The notes beneath the pieces are model-generated. The model had not been told where the DNA came from. It saw nothing but the letters and a program-made list of their open reading frames with translations, and searched no databases. From assembly GCA_002839805.1 (NCBI GenBank), contig PGYT01000024.1, positions 15,540 through 53,263 on the forward strand: 37,724 nucleotides of DNA, given 5' to 3'. Positions 15,907-24,558 of this stretch are shown here, piece after piece. This DNA is from Ignavibacteriae bacterium HGW-Ignavibacteriae-2. GTDB taxonomy: Bacteria > Bacteroidota > Ignavibacteria > Ignavibacteriales > Melioribacteraceae. Position 1 is the first letter of the stretch. Each line of letters begins with the position of its first letter. Position numbers and translations under genes: made by a program.

Positions 15907-16933
15907 ATACCATATCAACTTCAAGATCTTGTATACATTTATATTTTTTATCGGCTCTTGTGCAAGTTAACGGCTTTGGTGAATAGAAAAAACAAGGCGC
16001 GCATTCCAAATTTAAAGATGCTATTCTATAATCTGTTTTCCATGGTTTAATATAATTTGTATTTGTTGGTCCGACTATAGCTACTACTTTTAATCCAAGC
16101 GCCGAGGCTACATGCATTAGGCTGGAATCGTTACTTACAAAAACGTTCATTCTTTTTATTAAGGCAGCGGTTTGTCCCAGATTCTTTGTGTTAACTGAAA
16201 TCACTTTATCGGATACAGAAAAACGAACTATCTCTTCTTTTAAATTCTGCTCATCCGGTCCGCCGAAAATAAAAATATTTGCATTATATTTTTCTACTAG
16301 CTTGTCAGCAAGAGCGGCGAACTTTTGAGGTTCCCATCTTCTGTTTATATGATTTTTCAATACTGAGCAGCCGGGATGAAAACCGATACATAATTGATCA
16401 TCAGTTGTTTTCTCTTTCATAAACAACTCAGCGAAATTAAGGTCATTTTCACAAAGTGGGAATTCCATTGCTGATAAATGAGTCGAGGGTTTGTTTGTTA
16501 AAAATTCCGCGAGGTGTATGTTCGTTTCTACATTGTGTGTATCATCATTTTCCGAAATAACAAGATTATTTAAAAAACCCATGTTCATAAAATTATTTCT
16601 TAAATAACGAACTCCGATTCTTTTTTTCGCACCGATTAAAAAATTTATAAGGTTGTATTCTTTTCTATTTGATGGATATACATTTATGGACGCATCATAC
16701 TTATTACGTAGTGAAAGAACATAATTAAGTGATTCTACATAACTGGAATTCATAAAATTATGAAATAACACATTATCTACATATGGAAGTCTCTGGTATA
16801 AATCCCTCGCTCCACTGAACATAACTAGCGTGTCAATTTTGGAATCAGGCAAATTCTGACGCAATAATTTTAGTGCAGGGGTGAACATAAGCGCATCACC
16901 AATGCCTGAAAGAGCAATAACTAGAATTCTCAA
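15881..16933 (-). CDS. glycosyltransferase family 9 (heptosyltransferase-like)
   Basis: 350 residues in two Rossmann-like halves of GT-B type. The N-terminus MRILVIALSGIGDALMFTPA carries the GT9 GIGD motif; the C-terminal half contains IGFHPGCS, ANIFIFGGPDE, VSNDSSLMHVASALGLKVVAIVGPT (nucleotide-sugar site region) and a Cys-containing tail (CAPCFFYSPKPLTC) common in this family. Such enzymes add heptose or another sugar to lipopolysaccharide core or related envelope glycans at the inner face of the inner membrane. The start is TTG with a weak AGGT upstream; there is no in-frame ATG nearby that keeps the conserved N-terminus. It lies downstream of the DUF2723 gene but is separated by a terminator, so it may have its own promoter or rely on readthrough. 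Confidence 0.9.
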   Translation of the reverse strand: MRILVIALSGIGDALMFTPALKLLRQNLPDSKIDTLVMFSGARDLYQRLPYVDNVLFHNFMNSSYVESLNYVLSLRNKYDASINVYPSNRKEYNLINFLIGAKKRIGVRYLRNNFMNMGFLNNLVISENDDTHNVETNIHLAEFLTNKPSTHLSAMEFPLCENDLNFAELFMKEKTTDDQLCIGFHPGCSVLKNHINRRWEPQKFAALADKLVEKYNANIFIFGGPDEQNLKEEIVRFSVSDKVISVNTKNLGQTAALIKRMNVFVSNDSSLMHVASALGLKVVAIVGPTNTNYIKPWKTDYRIASLNLECAPCFFYSPKPLTCTRADKKYKCIQDLEVDMVFKEVEKFL

Positions 16934-16951
16934 TTGTTACCTATTTATGAT

Positions 16952-16978
16952 AAAAAAAGAGCGCTGAAAAGCGCTCTT
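16952..16978 (-). terminator. intrinsic terminator of the DUF2723 gene
   Basis: A 9-bp perfect stem, AAGAGCGCT / AGCGCTCTT, encloses a 4-base loop and is followed on the minus strand by a run of T (16956 down to 16952). It lies 20-odd bases after the DUF2723 stop and just before the TTG of the glycosyltransferase gene, so it should separate the two units. Confidence 0.85.
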
Positions 16979-16999
16979 CAAAAATGTGAAAATTTTACT

Positions 17000-19885
17000 T
17001 TAATTTCTCTTTTTAACTTCCAAAGAATCTTTGGCAGCTAATTTTTCATAACGGTTTATTAGCGGTGTTAATGATTGATCGCCTGTTAAAGTCCTTAATC
17101 TGCTTAACAATTCTACTAGTTTGTTATACTGGCCTAAATCTTCGTATATACCCAAAAGTACAAGATACGGGTTCGTTTCGCTTTTGTAATCATATGGATT
17201 GGCATCTATCATAGCTAAGGCTTTTTGTTCAACTTCACTCGAAAGTTGCAGGAACGTCTTGTTATCGCCCGCTTTATGATACAATGCTGCCAGATTGCTT
17301 AGAATGTAGTATTCAATTTCAACTACATTCCTCGGTAATTTTTCTTCCATTAAGTTAAGAGTCGCCAGAGCCTTTGTATTATCTTTTTCCTCTTCAAGGT
17401 AATAGAGAGCTAATCTTATAAAAGAGTTTCGATAGTTTGTAAATAATCTTTGATGATTTTCATCCATAAAAATAGTTGGATCGTTAAGTCCGCGGAATTT
17501 GAATCCAGGCTGATATGTTTTCGAAAACCCTGATGGTTCTTCAAAAATTTGTTTTCGCATTATCTCTTCGTTTACAAAAAAATAAGAGTTTTCACGTTTA
17601 TAAGGAACCAGTTTGAAAGCCAGCCCTTCCATTTGCAAATAATCACTCAATCCTATTTTACTGTTATCCGTACATGTTACGGCAAAATAAATTGGACGCT
17701 CCCAATTATTTGCCTGAATCATTTCAAGAACAGCTAAATCCTGAACACGAACAACTTTGTATTGCCCGAAACTGGTTGTATGGTTCATTTTCCAGGTAAC
17801 AAAGTTTTTCCTTATAGCCGCTGTATCAGTTATACCATATTGTTTATAAATCTCTTTTGAAACCGGGAGACTCATAGTTTTGGGTTCCCATTGCGAAGGC
17901 TGGAGCTGATCTATCTGAGAATCGCTCATATTCATTTTGATTGGTTTAGCTCCATGCGGCGAGTTATTCTTCAGCTGTTTTATATACCAGGATGTGTTCA
18001 GCAAACTCAAATTAGCTATCCTTACATCTGGTCGTACACCCTCAACATCCTGTAAATACCAAAGTGGGAATGTATCGTTATCGCCATTAGTAAAGAGTAT
18101 AGCGTCTTTTTCAACGCTCTGAAGCATATTATAAGAATAATCCCACGGAACATAGTTTCTGGAACGATCGTGTTCGTAATAATTTTTGGAAAGCATTAAT
18201 AATGGAATCGCAACAAAACCTGCTATTAAAGTTCCAGAGAATAAAGGACGAGTAAATGAACTTTCCTTAAGTTGTTCTTGAATCACATCGAGAATACCAC
18301 GAATTCCGAGCGCAATCCAAATTGAGAAAACAAAAAAAGCTCCTACATAAAAATAATCTCTTTCCCTTGGCTGCGGCTCCTGTTGATTCTGATAGAAAAC
18401 AGTTAGATACCCGAGGAAGATAAACATCACCATAAAAACTGATGCCATCTTCCAATCACGTTTAAAATGGAACACTGCACCGAGAATTCCTATCAAAAAC
18501 GGTATCGCAAAAAATTTGGAAATATCAATGCCCGAATCCTGAATAGTGGATTGTCTGCCTACATAGTTCCACATCCAATAACGGTTAAACATATGGTTCA
18601 TTTGATACTTCCAGAAGAAATCCAAATCGCTCGAATAACTTGTATAAATATCCTGCTGATGTGATTCATTCGAGTATCTTCTTTTGAACATAGGGAAATC
18701 ACCGTACTGCTCACGATTTACGTAACTGTAAAGTTCAGTCATTGTTTTGGGACTGTTAAGATTTATTGGTGTTTCCTGATTACTTCTTATCATTATCATC
18801 GCGTATGAACTGTAACCCAGGAAAGCGAATAACAATAACCTAAAGGTCAGATGTAATGTTTGTTTGTTCTTATTTGAAGACCATATGGAACCGCCTATCA
18901 AAACAGCCAGAATCACAAAAACTGTAATTAAATTAAATACAAAACTGTTGCCGCTAATTTTTAGAATAAGAAGCGGTACATACTTAACAAATCCAGGATA
19001 AATTGAGAACAGGGCAATTCCACCAATTAACAGCGGAATATAAAATGAATCTCTGTTAAAAATCTTTTTCCATAAAGCTCCCATAAATATTAGGGATGCA
19101 AAACCTACAATCATAAGAAATCTTCTATCAAAAGCTTTGTAGTCTTCGGGGAAAGGAGCTTGTGTCCCGGTTTCTGCAGACCAGAGCGCAAACGCAATAA
19201 GTAACACAATTACAGCGTGAATTATAAAAATTATTCCCGATTTTTTTAAAATCGATTCATCTGTAATAAATTTGCGGAACATAATTGTCATAACTATTGG
19301 TACTATTGCAAGCACAGCCATTAAATGTACACCGGTCGATAAACCCATCAGGTATGCGATCATCACCAAATATTTTTCATTATCCGGTTCATCGGCTTTT
19401 TCATTCCACAACACCATTAAATAAGTTGTGAAAGCAATGAAAAATGTCGACAAAGCATAAACTTCAGCTTCTGCAGCGTTAAACCAAAACGTATCTGAAA
19501 AAGCCAATGATAAAGCACCAATTGCCGCGGCAATATATGTACCCAAAGCATCTAAGGTGCTTACATGGTTTTTGTTTTTATAGTTTTCGATAAGTTTAAC
19601 AGCAATTAAATAAAGGAAAAGAATAACGAATGCACTGGAGAGTACAGATATAGTATTAACCCTGAAGGCTATGTTATCGGCAAATGGAATCATTGCCAAT
19701 AATCTGCCGAGTAATAAAAAGAAAGGTGTTCCCGGAGGATGCGGAACCTGTAAAAGGTTGGAGGAGGCTATAAACTCTCCGCAATCCCAAAAGGAAACTG
19801 ATGGTTGCACTGTTAAAAAGAAAACTATTGCTGAAACTAAAAAAACGACAAATCCTATTCCTCTGTGCAGATATTTTTGATTCAT
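17000..19885 (-). CDS. DUF2723 (TMEM260-like) polytopic membrane protein, likely glycosyltransferase of GT-C type
   Basis: 961 residues. The first about 160 residues are the DUF2723 domain: VSAIVFFLTVQPSVSFWDCG followed by EFIASSNLLQVPHPPGTPFF, with an acidic WDCGE motif in the first luminal/periplasmic loop as in GT-C transferases. Around a dozen or more hydrophobic helices continue to about residue 560. A soluble region follows with DAILFTNGDNDTFPLWYLQ and a TPR-like helical tail (about 800-961). The animal homologue TMEM260 is an O-mannosyltransferase; in Bacteroidota these proteins are common and unstudied, so protein O-glycosylation or polyprenyl-linked sugar transfer is inference. GAGGATT precedes the ATG. 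A small unknown gene lies 27 bases upstream and may be co-transcribed; a terminator lies downstream. Confidence 0.9.
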   Translation of the reverse strand: MNQKYLHRGIGFVVFLVSAIVFFLTVQPSVSFWDCGEFIASSNLLQVPHPPGTPFFLLLGRLLAMIPFADNIAFRVNTISVLSSAFVILFLYLIAVKLIENYKNKNHVSTLDALGTYIAAAIGALSLAFSDTFWFNAAEAEVYALSTFFIAFTTYLMVLWNEKADEPDNEKYLVMIAYLMGLSTGVHLMAVLAIVPIVMTIMFRKFITDESILKKSGIIFIIHAVIVLLIAFALWSAETGTQAPFPEDYKAFDRRFLMIVGFASLIFMGALWKKIFNRDSFYIPLLIGGIALFSIYPGFVKYVPLLILKISGNSFVFNLITVFVILAVLIGGSIWSSNKNKQTLHLTFRLLLFAFLGYSSYAMIMIRSNQETPINLNSPKTMTELYSYVNREQYGDFPMFKRRYSNESHQQDIYTSYSSDLDFFWKYQMNHMFNRYWMWNYVGRQSTIQDSGIDISKFFAIPFLIGILGAVFHFKRDWKMASVFMVMFIFLGYLTVFYQNQQEPQPRERDYFYVGAFFVFSIWIALGIRGILDVIQEQLKESSFTRPLFSGTLIAGFVAIPLLMLSKNYYEHDRSRNYVPWDYSYNMLQSVEKDAILFTNGDNDTFPLWYLQDVEGVRPDVRIANLSLLNTSWYIKQLKNNSPHGAKPIKMNMSDSQIDQLQPSQWEPKTMSLPVSKEIYKQYGITDTAAIRKNFVTWKMNHTTSFGQYKVVRVQDLAVLEMIQANNWERPIYFAVTCTDNSKIGLSDYLQMEGLAFKLVPYKRENSYFFVNEEIMRKQIFEEPSGFSKTYQPGFKFRGLNDPTIFMDENHQRLFTNYRNSFIRLALYYLEEEKDNTKALATLNLMEEKLPRNVVEIEYYILSNLAALYHKAGDNKTFLQLSSEVEQKALAMIDANPYDYKSETNPYLVLLGIYEDLGQYNKLVELLSRLRTLTGDQSLTPLINRYEKLAAKDSLEVKKRN

Positions 19886-19912
19886 TTAATCCTCAATTGA
19901 AAAATTTATTAC

Positions 19913-20143
19913 CTATTCGGAATCCTGATCTTTTTTAAAGTAGTGATCAAAATTTTTCCGATCTCTGTTTAAATGATACTTATCATAAAGATTTTTTAGA
20001 TTTGCCATCGATAACTTATCGAGATCTTCATCATCTTTATGTCGTTTTAAAAACATCTTGAACATACTCTGCTCTTTAAATTCCATCTTTTTTTCGTATC
20101 TTCTCAGAGCTTCAATATATTTATTCTGATCCCTGGTACTCAT
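19913..20143 (-). CDS. small highly charged protein of unknown function
   Basis: 76 residues, almost half of them Lys, Arg, Asp or Glu, predicted fully helical with no signal or membrane segment (RRYEKKMEFKEQSMFKMFLK; LSMANLKNLYDKYHLNRDRK). I do not recognise a family. It lies 27 bases upstream of the DUF2723 gene in the same direction, which suggests joint transcription, but no strong ribosome site is visible. Its codon use is like that of the neighbours. It could be a small cytoplasmic partner or simply a leader gene. Confidence 0.55.
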   Translation of the reverse strand: MSTRDQNKYIEALRRYEKKMEFKEQSMFKMFLKRHKDDEDLDKLSMANLKNLYDKYHLNRDRKNFDHYFKKDQDSE

Positions 20144-20230
20144 AAATTTAGTACTCTTTTTTGTATTCAGAAGCCAAAAATATGAAAAAATAATTCCTTA
20201 TTAAACTTATTTTACACCGGGATGTAAATA

Positions 20231-20872
20231 ATGATTAAGTTATACAAAGAGTTCACCCCAACAGTTTCTATAATTTTACCCACTTTTAACAGAATAAATT
20301 ACCTTCTCACCGCAATTGAATCAGTCCGGAATCAGACTTTTAGCAATTGGGAGTTACTTGTAATAGATGACGGAAGCGACGACGGAACTTTTGATTTAAT
20401 TAAAAAATATCAAGATTATCATATTAATATAAGGTATTCTCGCCATTCTAACCGGAAACTGCCAATTACGCTTAATGCGGGGCTGCTTATGGCCACTGGA
20501 GAATATGTGACTTTTTTAGGGAGTGACGATAAGTATAAACCGGATCATCTGAAATTAAGATTCGATTTTATGAAAAAAAACTCTGATGTCGATCTTATCC
20601 ATGGAGGTGTGGACATAGTAGGGGATCCTTATGTTAAGGATAAAAATAATTTGAATAAATTAATTCACCTCTCGGAATGTGTGATAGGCGGGACTTTTTT
20701 TGGTAAAAGGGAATTATTTTTAGAATTAGACGGATTCAATAACATTCATTACAGTGAAGATTCCGACTTTTATGAGCGGGCCCGAGGGAACTACAATATC
20801 CAAAAGATCGATTTCCCTACCTATGTTTATAACAGAGACACGCCGGACAGTATTTGTAATTTAATAAAATAA
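20231..20872 (+). CDS. glycosyltransferase family 2
   Basis: 213 residues with the GT-A fold of family 2 enzymes: VSIILPTFNRINYLLTAIES, LLVIDDGSDDGTFDLI (nucleotide site, about 43-56), LNAGLLMATGEYVTFLGSDD (81-100, metal-binding SDD), and an EDSD segment near 176-179 in the usual place of the catalytic base. It has no membrane helices and is short, ending soon after the acceptor domain, so it is a soluble or peripheral enzyme acting on an envelope or surface glycan. A small inverted repeat (TTTACA/TGTAAA) surrounds the likely ribosome site just before the ATG. The next gene starts 14 bases later. Donor and acceptor cannot be read from sequence. Confidence 0.92.
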   Translation: MIKLYKEFTPTVSIILPTFNRINYLLTAIESVRNQTFSNWELLVIDDGSDDGTFDLIKKYQDYHINIRYSRHSNRKLPITLNAGLLMATGEYVTFLGSDDKYKPDHLKLRFDFMKKNSDVDLIHGGVDIVGDPYVKDKNNLNKLIHLSECVIGGTFFGKRELFLELDGFNNIHYSEDSDFYERARGNYNIQKIDFPTYVYNRDTPDSICNLIK

Positions 20873-20886
20873 TTAATGGAGAAGAT

Positions 20887-21366
20887 TTGAAGAAAATACG
20901 AAATCCGTTTATTCATCTTAAAGATGATTACACCTGTTTTGCATGTTCTCCCTTTAATAAAAACGGTTTAAAAATGGAATTTTACGATGACGGTGAATGC
21001 GTAATTTCTTTCTGGAAACCGGATAAAAATTTTGCAGGTTGGGGGAATATATTGCATGGTGGAATTCAAACTACTTTGATGGACGAAATTGGAGGATGGA
21101 CAATATTTGTGAGACTTAATACTGCGGGGGTAACCACTAACATTTCTGTGCAATTTTTGCGCCCAGTTCTAATTGACGGAAATGATATTAAAGTGGTTGC
21201 AAGTGTAATAAATTCGGAAAATAATTTTGCGGATCTAAAGATCGAAATACTCGATTCAAAAGGGAAACTATGTTCAATCGGTGAAATAAAATATAGAATC
21301 TTCGATGAAGAAAAAGCGAGAAAAAAATTTTATTATCCCGGAGTTGAAAAGTTTTATTGGGAGTGA
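20887..21366 (+). CDS. PaaI-like hot-dog thioesterase
   Basis: 159 residues. The hot-dog core is visible as GWGNILHGGIQTTLMDEIGG (51-70), with HGG at 57-59 and the catalytic acid at Asp66, then VTTNISVQFLRPVLIDGNDI. The N-terminal CFAC...NGLKMEF pattern is common in PaaI/4HBT proteins of this subgroup. It should hydrolyse an acyl-CoA or related thioester in the cytoplasm. The start is a TTG with GGAG five bases before it (20879-20882); there is no ATG that preserves the N-terminus. It follows the glycosyltransferase closely and probably shares its transcript, though a functional link is not evident. Confidence 0.88.
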   Translation: MKKIRNPFIHLKDDYTCFACSPFNKNGLKMEFYDDGECVISFWKPDKNFAGWGNILHGGIQTTLMDEIGGWTIFVRLNTAGVTTNISVQFLRPVLIDGNDIKVVASVINSENNFADLKIEILDSKGKLCSIGEIKYRIFDEEKARKKFYYPGVEKFYWE

Positions 21367-21383
21367 TACAAATCCCCGTAAAA

Positions 21384-21803
21384 CTAATAATTTTCATATC
21401 CTGTGGCCGATCCAAAAATATAAATTCCTAGTATAACAATTACTATTATATAAATAACAACTAATACCAAGGAAACTATTATAAGAATTTTTACGATGTT
21501 AAAAAACTTCCCCTGCTTTTCAAACGCATTTCTTAAAGCGTGGTTATCGCTTGTACTTTGAAAAATTGTAAAATCATCAGCAGCTTCTCTTAAGCGGAGG
21601 CCTGCAATAATCATCGGAACTCCAATTAAAGCACCAATAATTGTGATACAAGTAAAAGCTCCGTAAATAATTGAAAACATGCCTACAAATTTCATATTTG
21701 ATGTCATACTATTAAACAAAAGGCCGAATCCCGTTACAGGTTTTTGTGGAATATCAGGGTCTAAATTTCCATTTTCAATTTTAATCCCGTTAAAATCCTC
21801 CAT
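21384..21803 (-). CDS. DUF5362-like membrane protein
   Basis: 139 residues. A short polar N-terminus is followed by two hydrophobic stretches near 40-68 (MFSIIYGAFTCITIIGALIG), a conserved GLRLREAADDF segment, an amphipathic region, and a long hydrophobic C-terminal segment (about 101-131). This layout, with G-hairpin then LREAA, fits the DUF5362 family, found widely in this group of bacteria with unknown role. GGAGA precedes the ATG by six bases. It is convergent with the thioesterase gene. Confidence 0.75.
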   Translation of the reverse strand: MEDFNGIKIENGNLDPDIPQKPVTGFGLLFNSMTSNMKFVGMFSIIYGAFTCITIIGALIGVPMIIAGLRLREAADDFTIFQSTSDNHALRNAFEKQGKFFNIVKILIIVSLVLVVIYIIVIVILGIYIFGSATGYENY

Positions 21804-21982
21804 GTTTTTCTCCGGTTAAATTACGAAATATTGGTTATTCAGATTTGCTAACATTAAATGTTTTGCTTCTTTGGATATTATTTCCCATTTAATTCTAGTA
21901 TGAATTGTTGACAAATATAAAACATTAAATCATTAAGTCAATCAAATAATCCCAACGTGCATATAAATTCTCAGCATTATTT

Positions 21983-22966
21983 TCACAACATATCTATTTG
22001 TTTCAATTGATGTTCATTTACATTTAATAGTCCAGCATTCGGTAATCTTAAAAGAAGAGTTTTCCAATTTTTATCCTTATCGAACACAACTTTAAATATC
22101 GGAAGTGCATCTTCCACTTTACCGTTATTGACCAATGTAACAGCGTGCCAGAATTTCATTTCTAAATTATTTGGAAACATCTTTTCAGCGGCAGAATATT
22201 CTTCCAATGCTTTTTGCGTATCTCCATTTTCCATTGCAAGATCCCCTCTGTTCATGTGTTCATATGCTCTGTGAACTTTAAGAATCCTGGCAATCTCCAT
22301 AATAGGATCAGGATTATCATCTACACGTATATCCACAATTCTATCTTCCCATAACTTTCCGGTGGATTTTGATTTTACAACAAGAATTGCCGCAGATTGT
22401 TTACCCCGAATATCGCCCCCAACGGATTGAGCCGCTTGCAAGGCAGCTAATAATCTTTCTGCAAGTTGACCCTTTGAATTTTTATATGCTTCTGCCATAG
22501 CCGCCGGAACTTTATTATTGAGCATCATATTTGCTTGAACGGAAAAATCCTTTCCGGTTAAATGTCCGGCTTCAGCAATACAATTCTTTCCTGTAAATGT
22601 CGCCGCATTTCCATATGAATCCATTATAGAAAGCTGTCTGTAATCTCGGCCATTATCCTCGGCGATCAATTTTTCCACAACTTGTTTTGCGTTCAACCCT
22701 TCCTTTATTAAAGCTAATCCATTTGGTCCGAATGCAGGATTAACGAAAGACTGAGTGGCAACAACTCCAACACCTGCTTCTCCCCACGAAACTATAGTGC
22801 CAACTGAATACCAATGTGATTGAACAGCCACTCCAATCTCTCCGGTTACGCTGTCACGCGCAACTATTGAGAATGTATGGGCAAGCGGGTTTTGCTCTTT
22901 GTAAACCTGCGCGTTTAAACTTCCCACCACTGATAAAATTACAATTGCCACAATTAATGTTTTCAT
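21983..22966 (-). CDS. exported DUF1028 (Ntn-hydrolase-like) protein with TPR tail
   Basis: 327 residues from the ATG at 22966, chosen because GGAG lies five bases upstream and it gives a clean signal peptide (MKTLIVAIVILSVVGSLNAQ). The DUF1028 domain follows: THTFSIVARD-like start (AHTFSIVARDSVTGEIGVAV), SHWYSVGTIVSWGEAGVGVV, ATQSFVNPAFGPNGLALI and NMMLNNKVPAAMAEAY, ending near residue 230. Related enzymes have a peptidase/amidohydrolase (Ntn) fold, but the activity is unproven. The last about 90 residues form tetratricopeptide-like helices (AYEHMNRGDLAMENGDTQKA; ALEEYSAAEKMFPNNLEMKF). It lies at the start of the exported hydrolase region and likely acts in the periplasm. Confidence 0.9.
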   Translation of the reverse strand: MKTLIVAIVILSVVGSLNAQVYKEQNPLAHTFSIVARDSVTGEIGVAVQSHWYSVGTIVSWGEAGVGVVATQSFVNPAFGPNGLALIKEGLNAKQVVEKLIAEDNGRDYRQLSIMDSYGNAATFTGKNCIAEAGHLTGKDFSVQANMMLNNKVPAAMAEAYKNSKGQLAERLLAALQAAQSVGGDIRGKQSAAILVVKSKSTGKLWEDRIVDIRVDDNPDPIMEIARILKVHRAYEHMNRGDLAMENGDTQKALEEYSAAEKMFPNNLEMKFWHAVTLVNNGKVEDALPIFKVVFDKDKNWKTLLLRLPNAGLLNVNEHQLKQIDML

Positions 22967-23071
22967 TTCAATCTCCAAAAAATTATTTATCCTGTTTACT
23001 CTTCGATTTTATGTTTGTAATTTGCCGCAGGCACGTGTAAAAAATCATTTTAAAATAACATTGGACGAAAA

Positions 23072-24160
23072 ATGAAATCAGGTGTTATCTCAATTTATAT
23101 TGCGATTTTAATTTCTATTATTCAAATAAGCGCTTCAGCGCAAAAAACTAGTGATGTAAATGAACAGTTAAAAGCGCTCGAAAAATATAATGAAAATTTG
23201 GAGCATAGACTTGATGTACTTGAAAAAACTATAGACGATTTGATTTGGTATGAAAGGTTGGGTGATGTTGCTTTTGTAGATAAAGTTTATATGTATGGTC
23301 CACCTAAATGGAAGGAAAAAAATCCAACTGCAATGGGGGCGGGTAATCCTGTAAAATTTTGGTCGTACGTTTTTATTCCAAATAATATTGACCAATCCAG
23401 CAAATATCCTTTAATAGTATTTCCTCATGGAGGTGTTCACTCTAATTTTTCTACATATTATACACATATAATTAAAGAACTTTTATATCAGGGTTATGTG
23501 GTAGTTGCCGCAGAGTATAGAGGAAGCACTGGATACGGATCGGGACATTATAAAAAAATTGATTACGGCGGACTTGAAATTGAAGATGTTGATGCAAGCC
23601 GACAGTATATGATAGATAATTACGATTTTATAGATAAAAACAGGGTGGGAATAATTGGATGGAGTCATGGAGGATTAATCTCGCTAATGAATATTTTTGA
23701 TCATCCTGAAAATTATAATGTGGCATTTGCCGGTGTTCCCGTAAGTGATCTTATAGCACGCATGGGTTATTACGACCAGGATTATAGGGATTTATACGAA
23801 GCCGACTATCATATTGGTCAAACCGCCAATGAAAATGTGGAAGAATATAAAAGAAGATCTCCGGCTTGGCAAACTGAAAGATTTAAGAATACACCCTTGC
23901 TTATTCATACTAACACTAACGATGACGATGTAAATGTGCTGGAAGTTGAACATCTGATTCAAGCTCTAAAAGCTGATGGCAAAAAATTCGAATACGAGAT
24001 ATTTAAAGATATGCCGGGTGGACATTCTTTCGACAGGATTGATACAAAAGCAGCTAAAGAAATTCGTGTTAAAATTTACAAGTTTCTAGCTCGGTATTTG
24101 TCCCCGGTTAATAAAATAAATTCTGTAAATGATATAAATAAAGCAGCGTATCTCAAGTAA
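23072..24160 (+). CDS. exported S9-type alpha/beta hydrolase (peptidase-like)
   Basis: 362 residues with a signal peptide (cleavage near ASAQ, residue 24), a short coiled-coil segment (about 28-60), and an alpha/beta-hydrolase domain of the prolyl-oligopeptidase type. Motifs: FPHGGVH (118-124, oxyanion region), AAEYRGSTGYG (146-156), nucleophile Ser198 in GIIGWSHGGL, an acid in NTNDDDVNVL (Asp285 or 286), and His318 in PGGHSF. The beta-propeller that gates true S9 peptidases is missing, so larger substrates or esters are possible. It probably acts in the periplasm. It is divergent from the DUF1028 gene and 24 bases before a small membrane protein gene. Confidence 0.88.
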   Translation: MKSGVISIYIAILISIIQISASAQKTSDVNEQLKALEKYNENLEHRLDVLEKTIDDLIWYERLGDVAFVDKVYMYGPPKWKEKNPTAMGAGNPVKFWSYVFIPNNIDQSSKYPLIVFPHGGVHSNFSTYYTHIIKELLYQGYVVVAAEYRGSTGYGSGHYKKIDYGGLEIEDVDASRQYMIDNYDFIDKNRVGIIGWSHGGLISLMNIFDHPENYNVAFAGVPVSDLIARMGYYDQDYRDLYEADYHIGQTANENVEEYKRRSPAWQTERFKNTPLLIHTNTNDDDVNVLEVEHLIQALKADGKKFEYEIFKDMPGGHSFDRIDTKAAKEIRVKIYKFLARYLSPVNKINSVNDINKAAYLK

Positions 24161-24184
24161 AGCCTATTTGTATTGGATAATATT

Positions 24185-24415
24185 ATGGATGAGAAATTAT
24201 TAGCGAATCTTGTTCCGATAATTTTAATAATCGTTATGATTATAGGCATAGTTATATCGATTAAAAAAGGATTTACAGGCAAAGGCAGCTCTGTTTCTAC
24301 CTATGGCGCTACTGCAGAAATGTTCACAAAGGATAGAAAAGCGGCGATGGAGACAATTATAGAACAAAAAGCCAAGAAGAAAATGAATGAGCAGGAAAGC
24401 GGAGAATCAGTTTAA
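24185..24415 (+). CDS. small single-pass membrane protein of unknown function
   Basis: 76 residues from the ATG at 24185 (a TTG at 24173 is the alternative). One transmembrane helix (about residues 7-27, NLVPIILIIVMIIGIVISIK) is followed by a positively charged cytoplasmic tail ending in a charged helix (MFTKDRKAAMETIIEQKAKK). I do not recognise a family. It is 24 bases downstream of the S9-type hydrolase gene and probably co-transcribed. An imperfect stem (24429-24456) followed by a T-run at 24464-24471 might end the unit, but it is weak. Confidence 0.55.
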   Translation: MDEKLLANLVPIILIIVMIIGIVISIKKGFTGKGSSVSTYGATAEMFTKDRKAAMETIIEQKAKKKMNEQESGESV

Positions 24416-24558
24416 TTAAATGCATTCCGGAAGGACGAGTGCTGCCAAAGTCTTCCATTTAAGATTTTTTTGAAACATACATAAAAATTTATAAAAGCTT
24501 CGATTTAAAAATTGTGCTTTATTATATTGAGGAACAAATCTAATTAAGTGTGACTTAT

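Noticed and set aside
24429-24456. Possible terminator after the small membrane protein gene
   Set aside because: The stem has a bulge and the T-run begins eight bases later, so it is too weak to list as a terminator.
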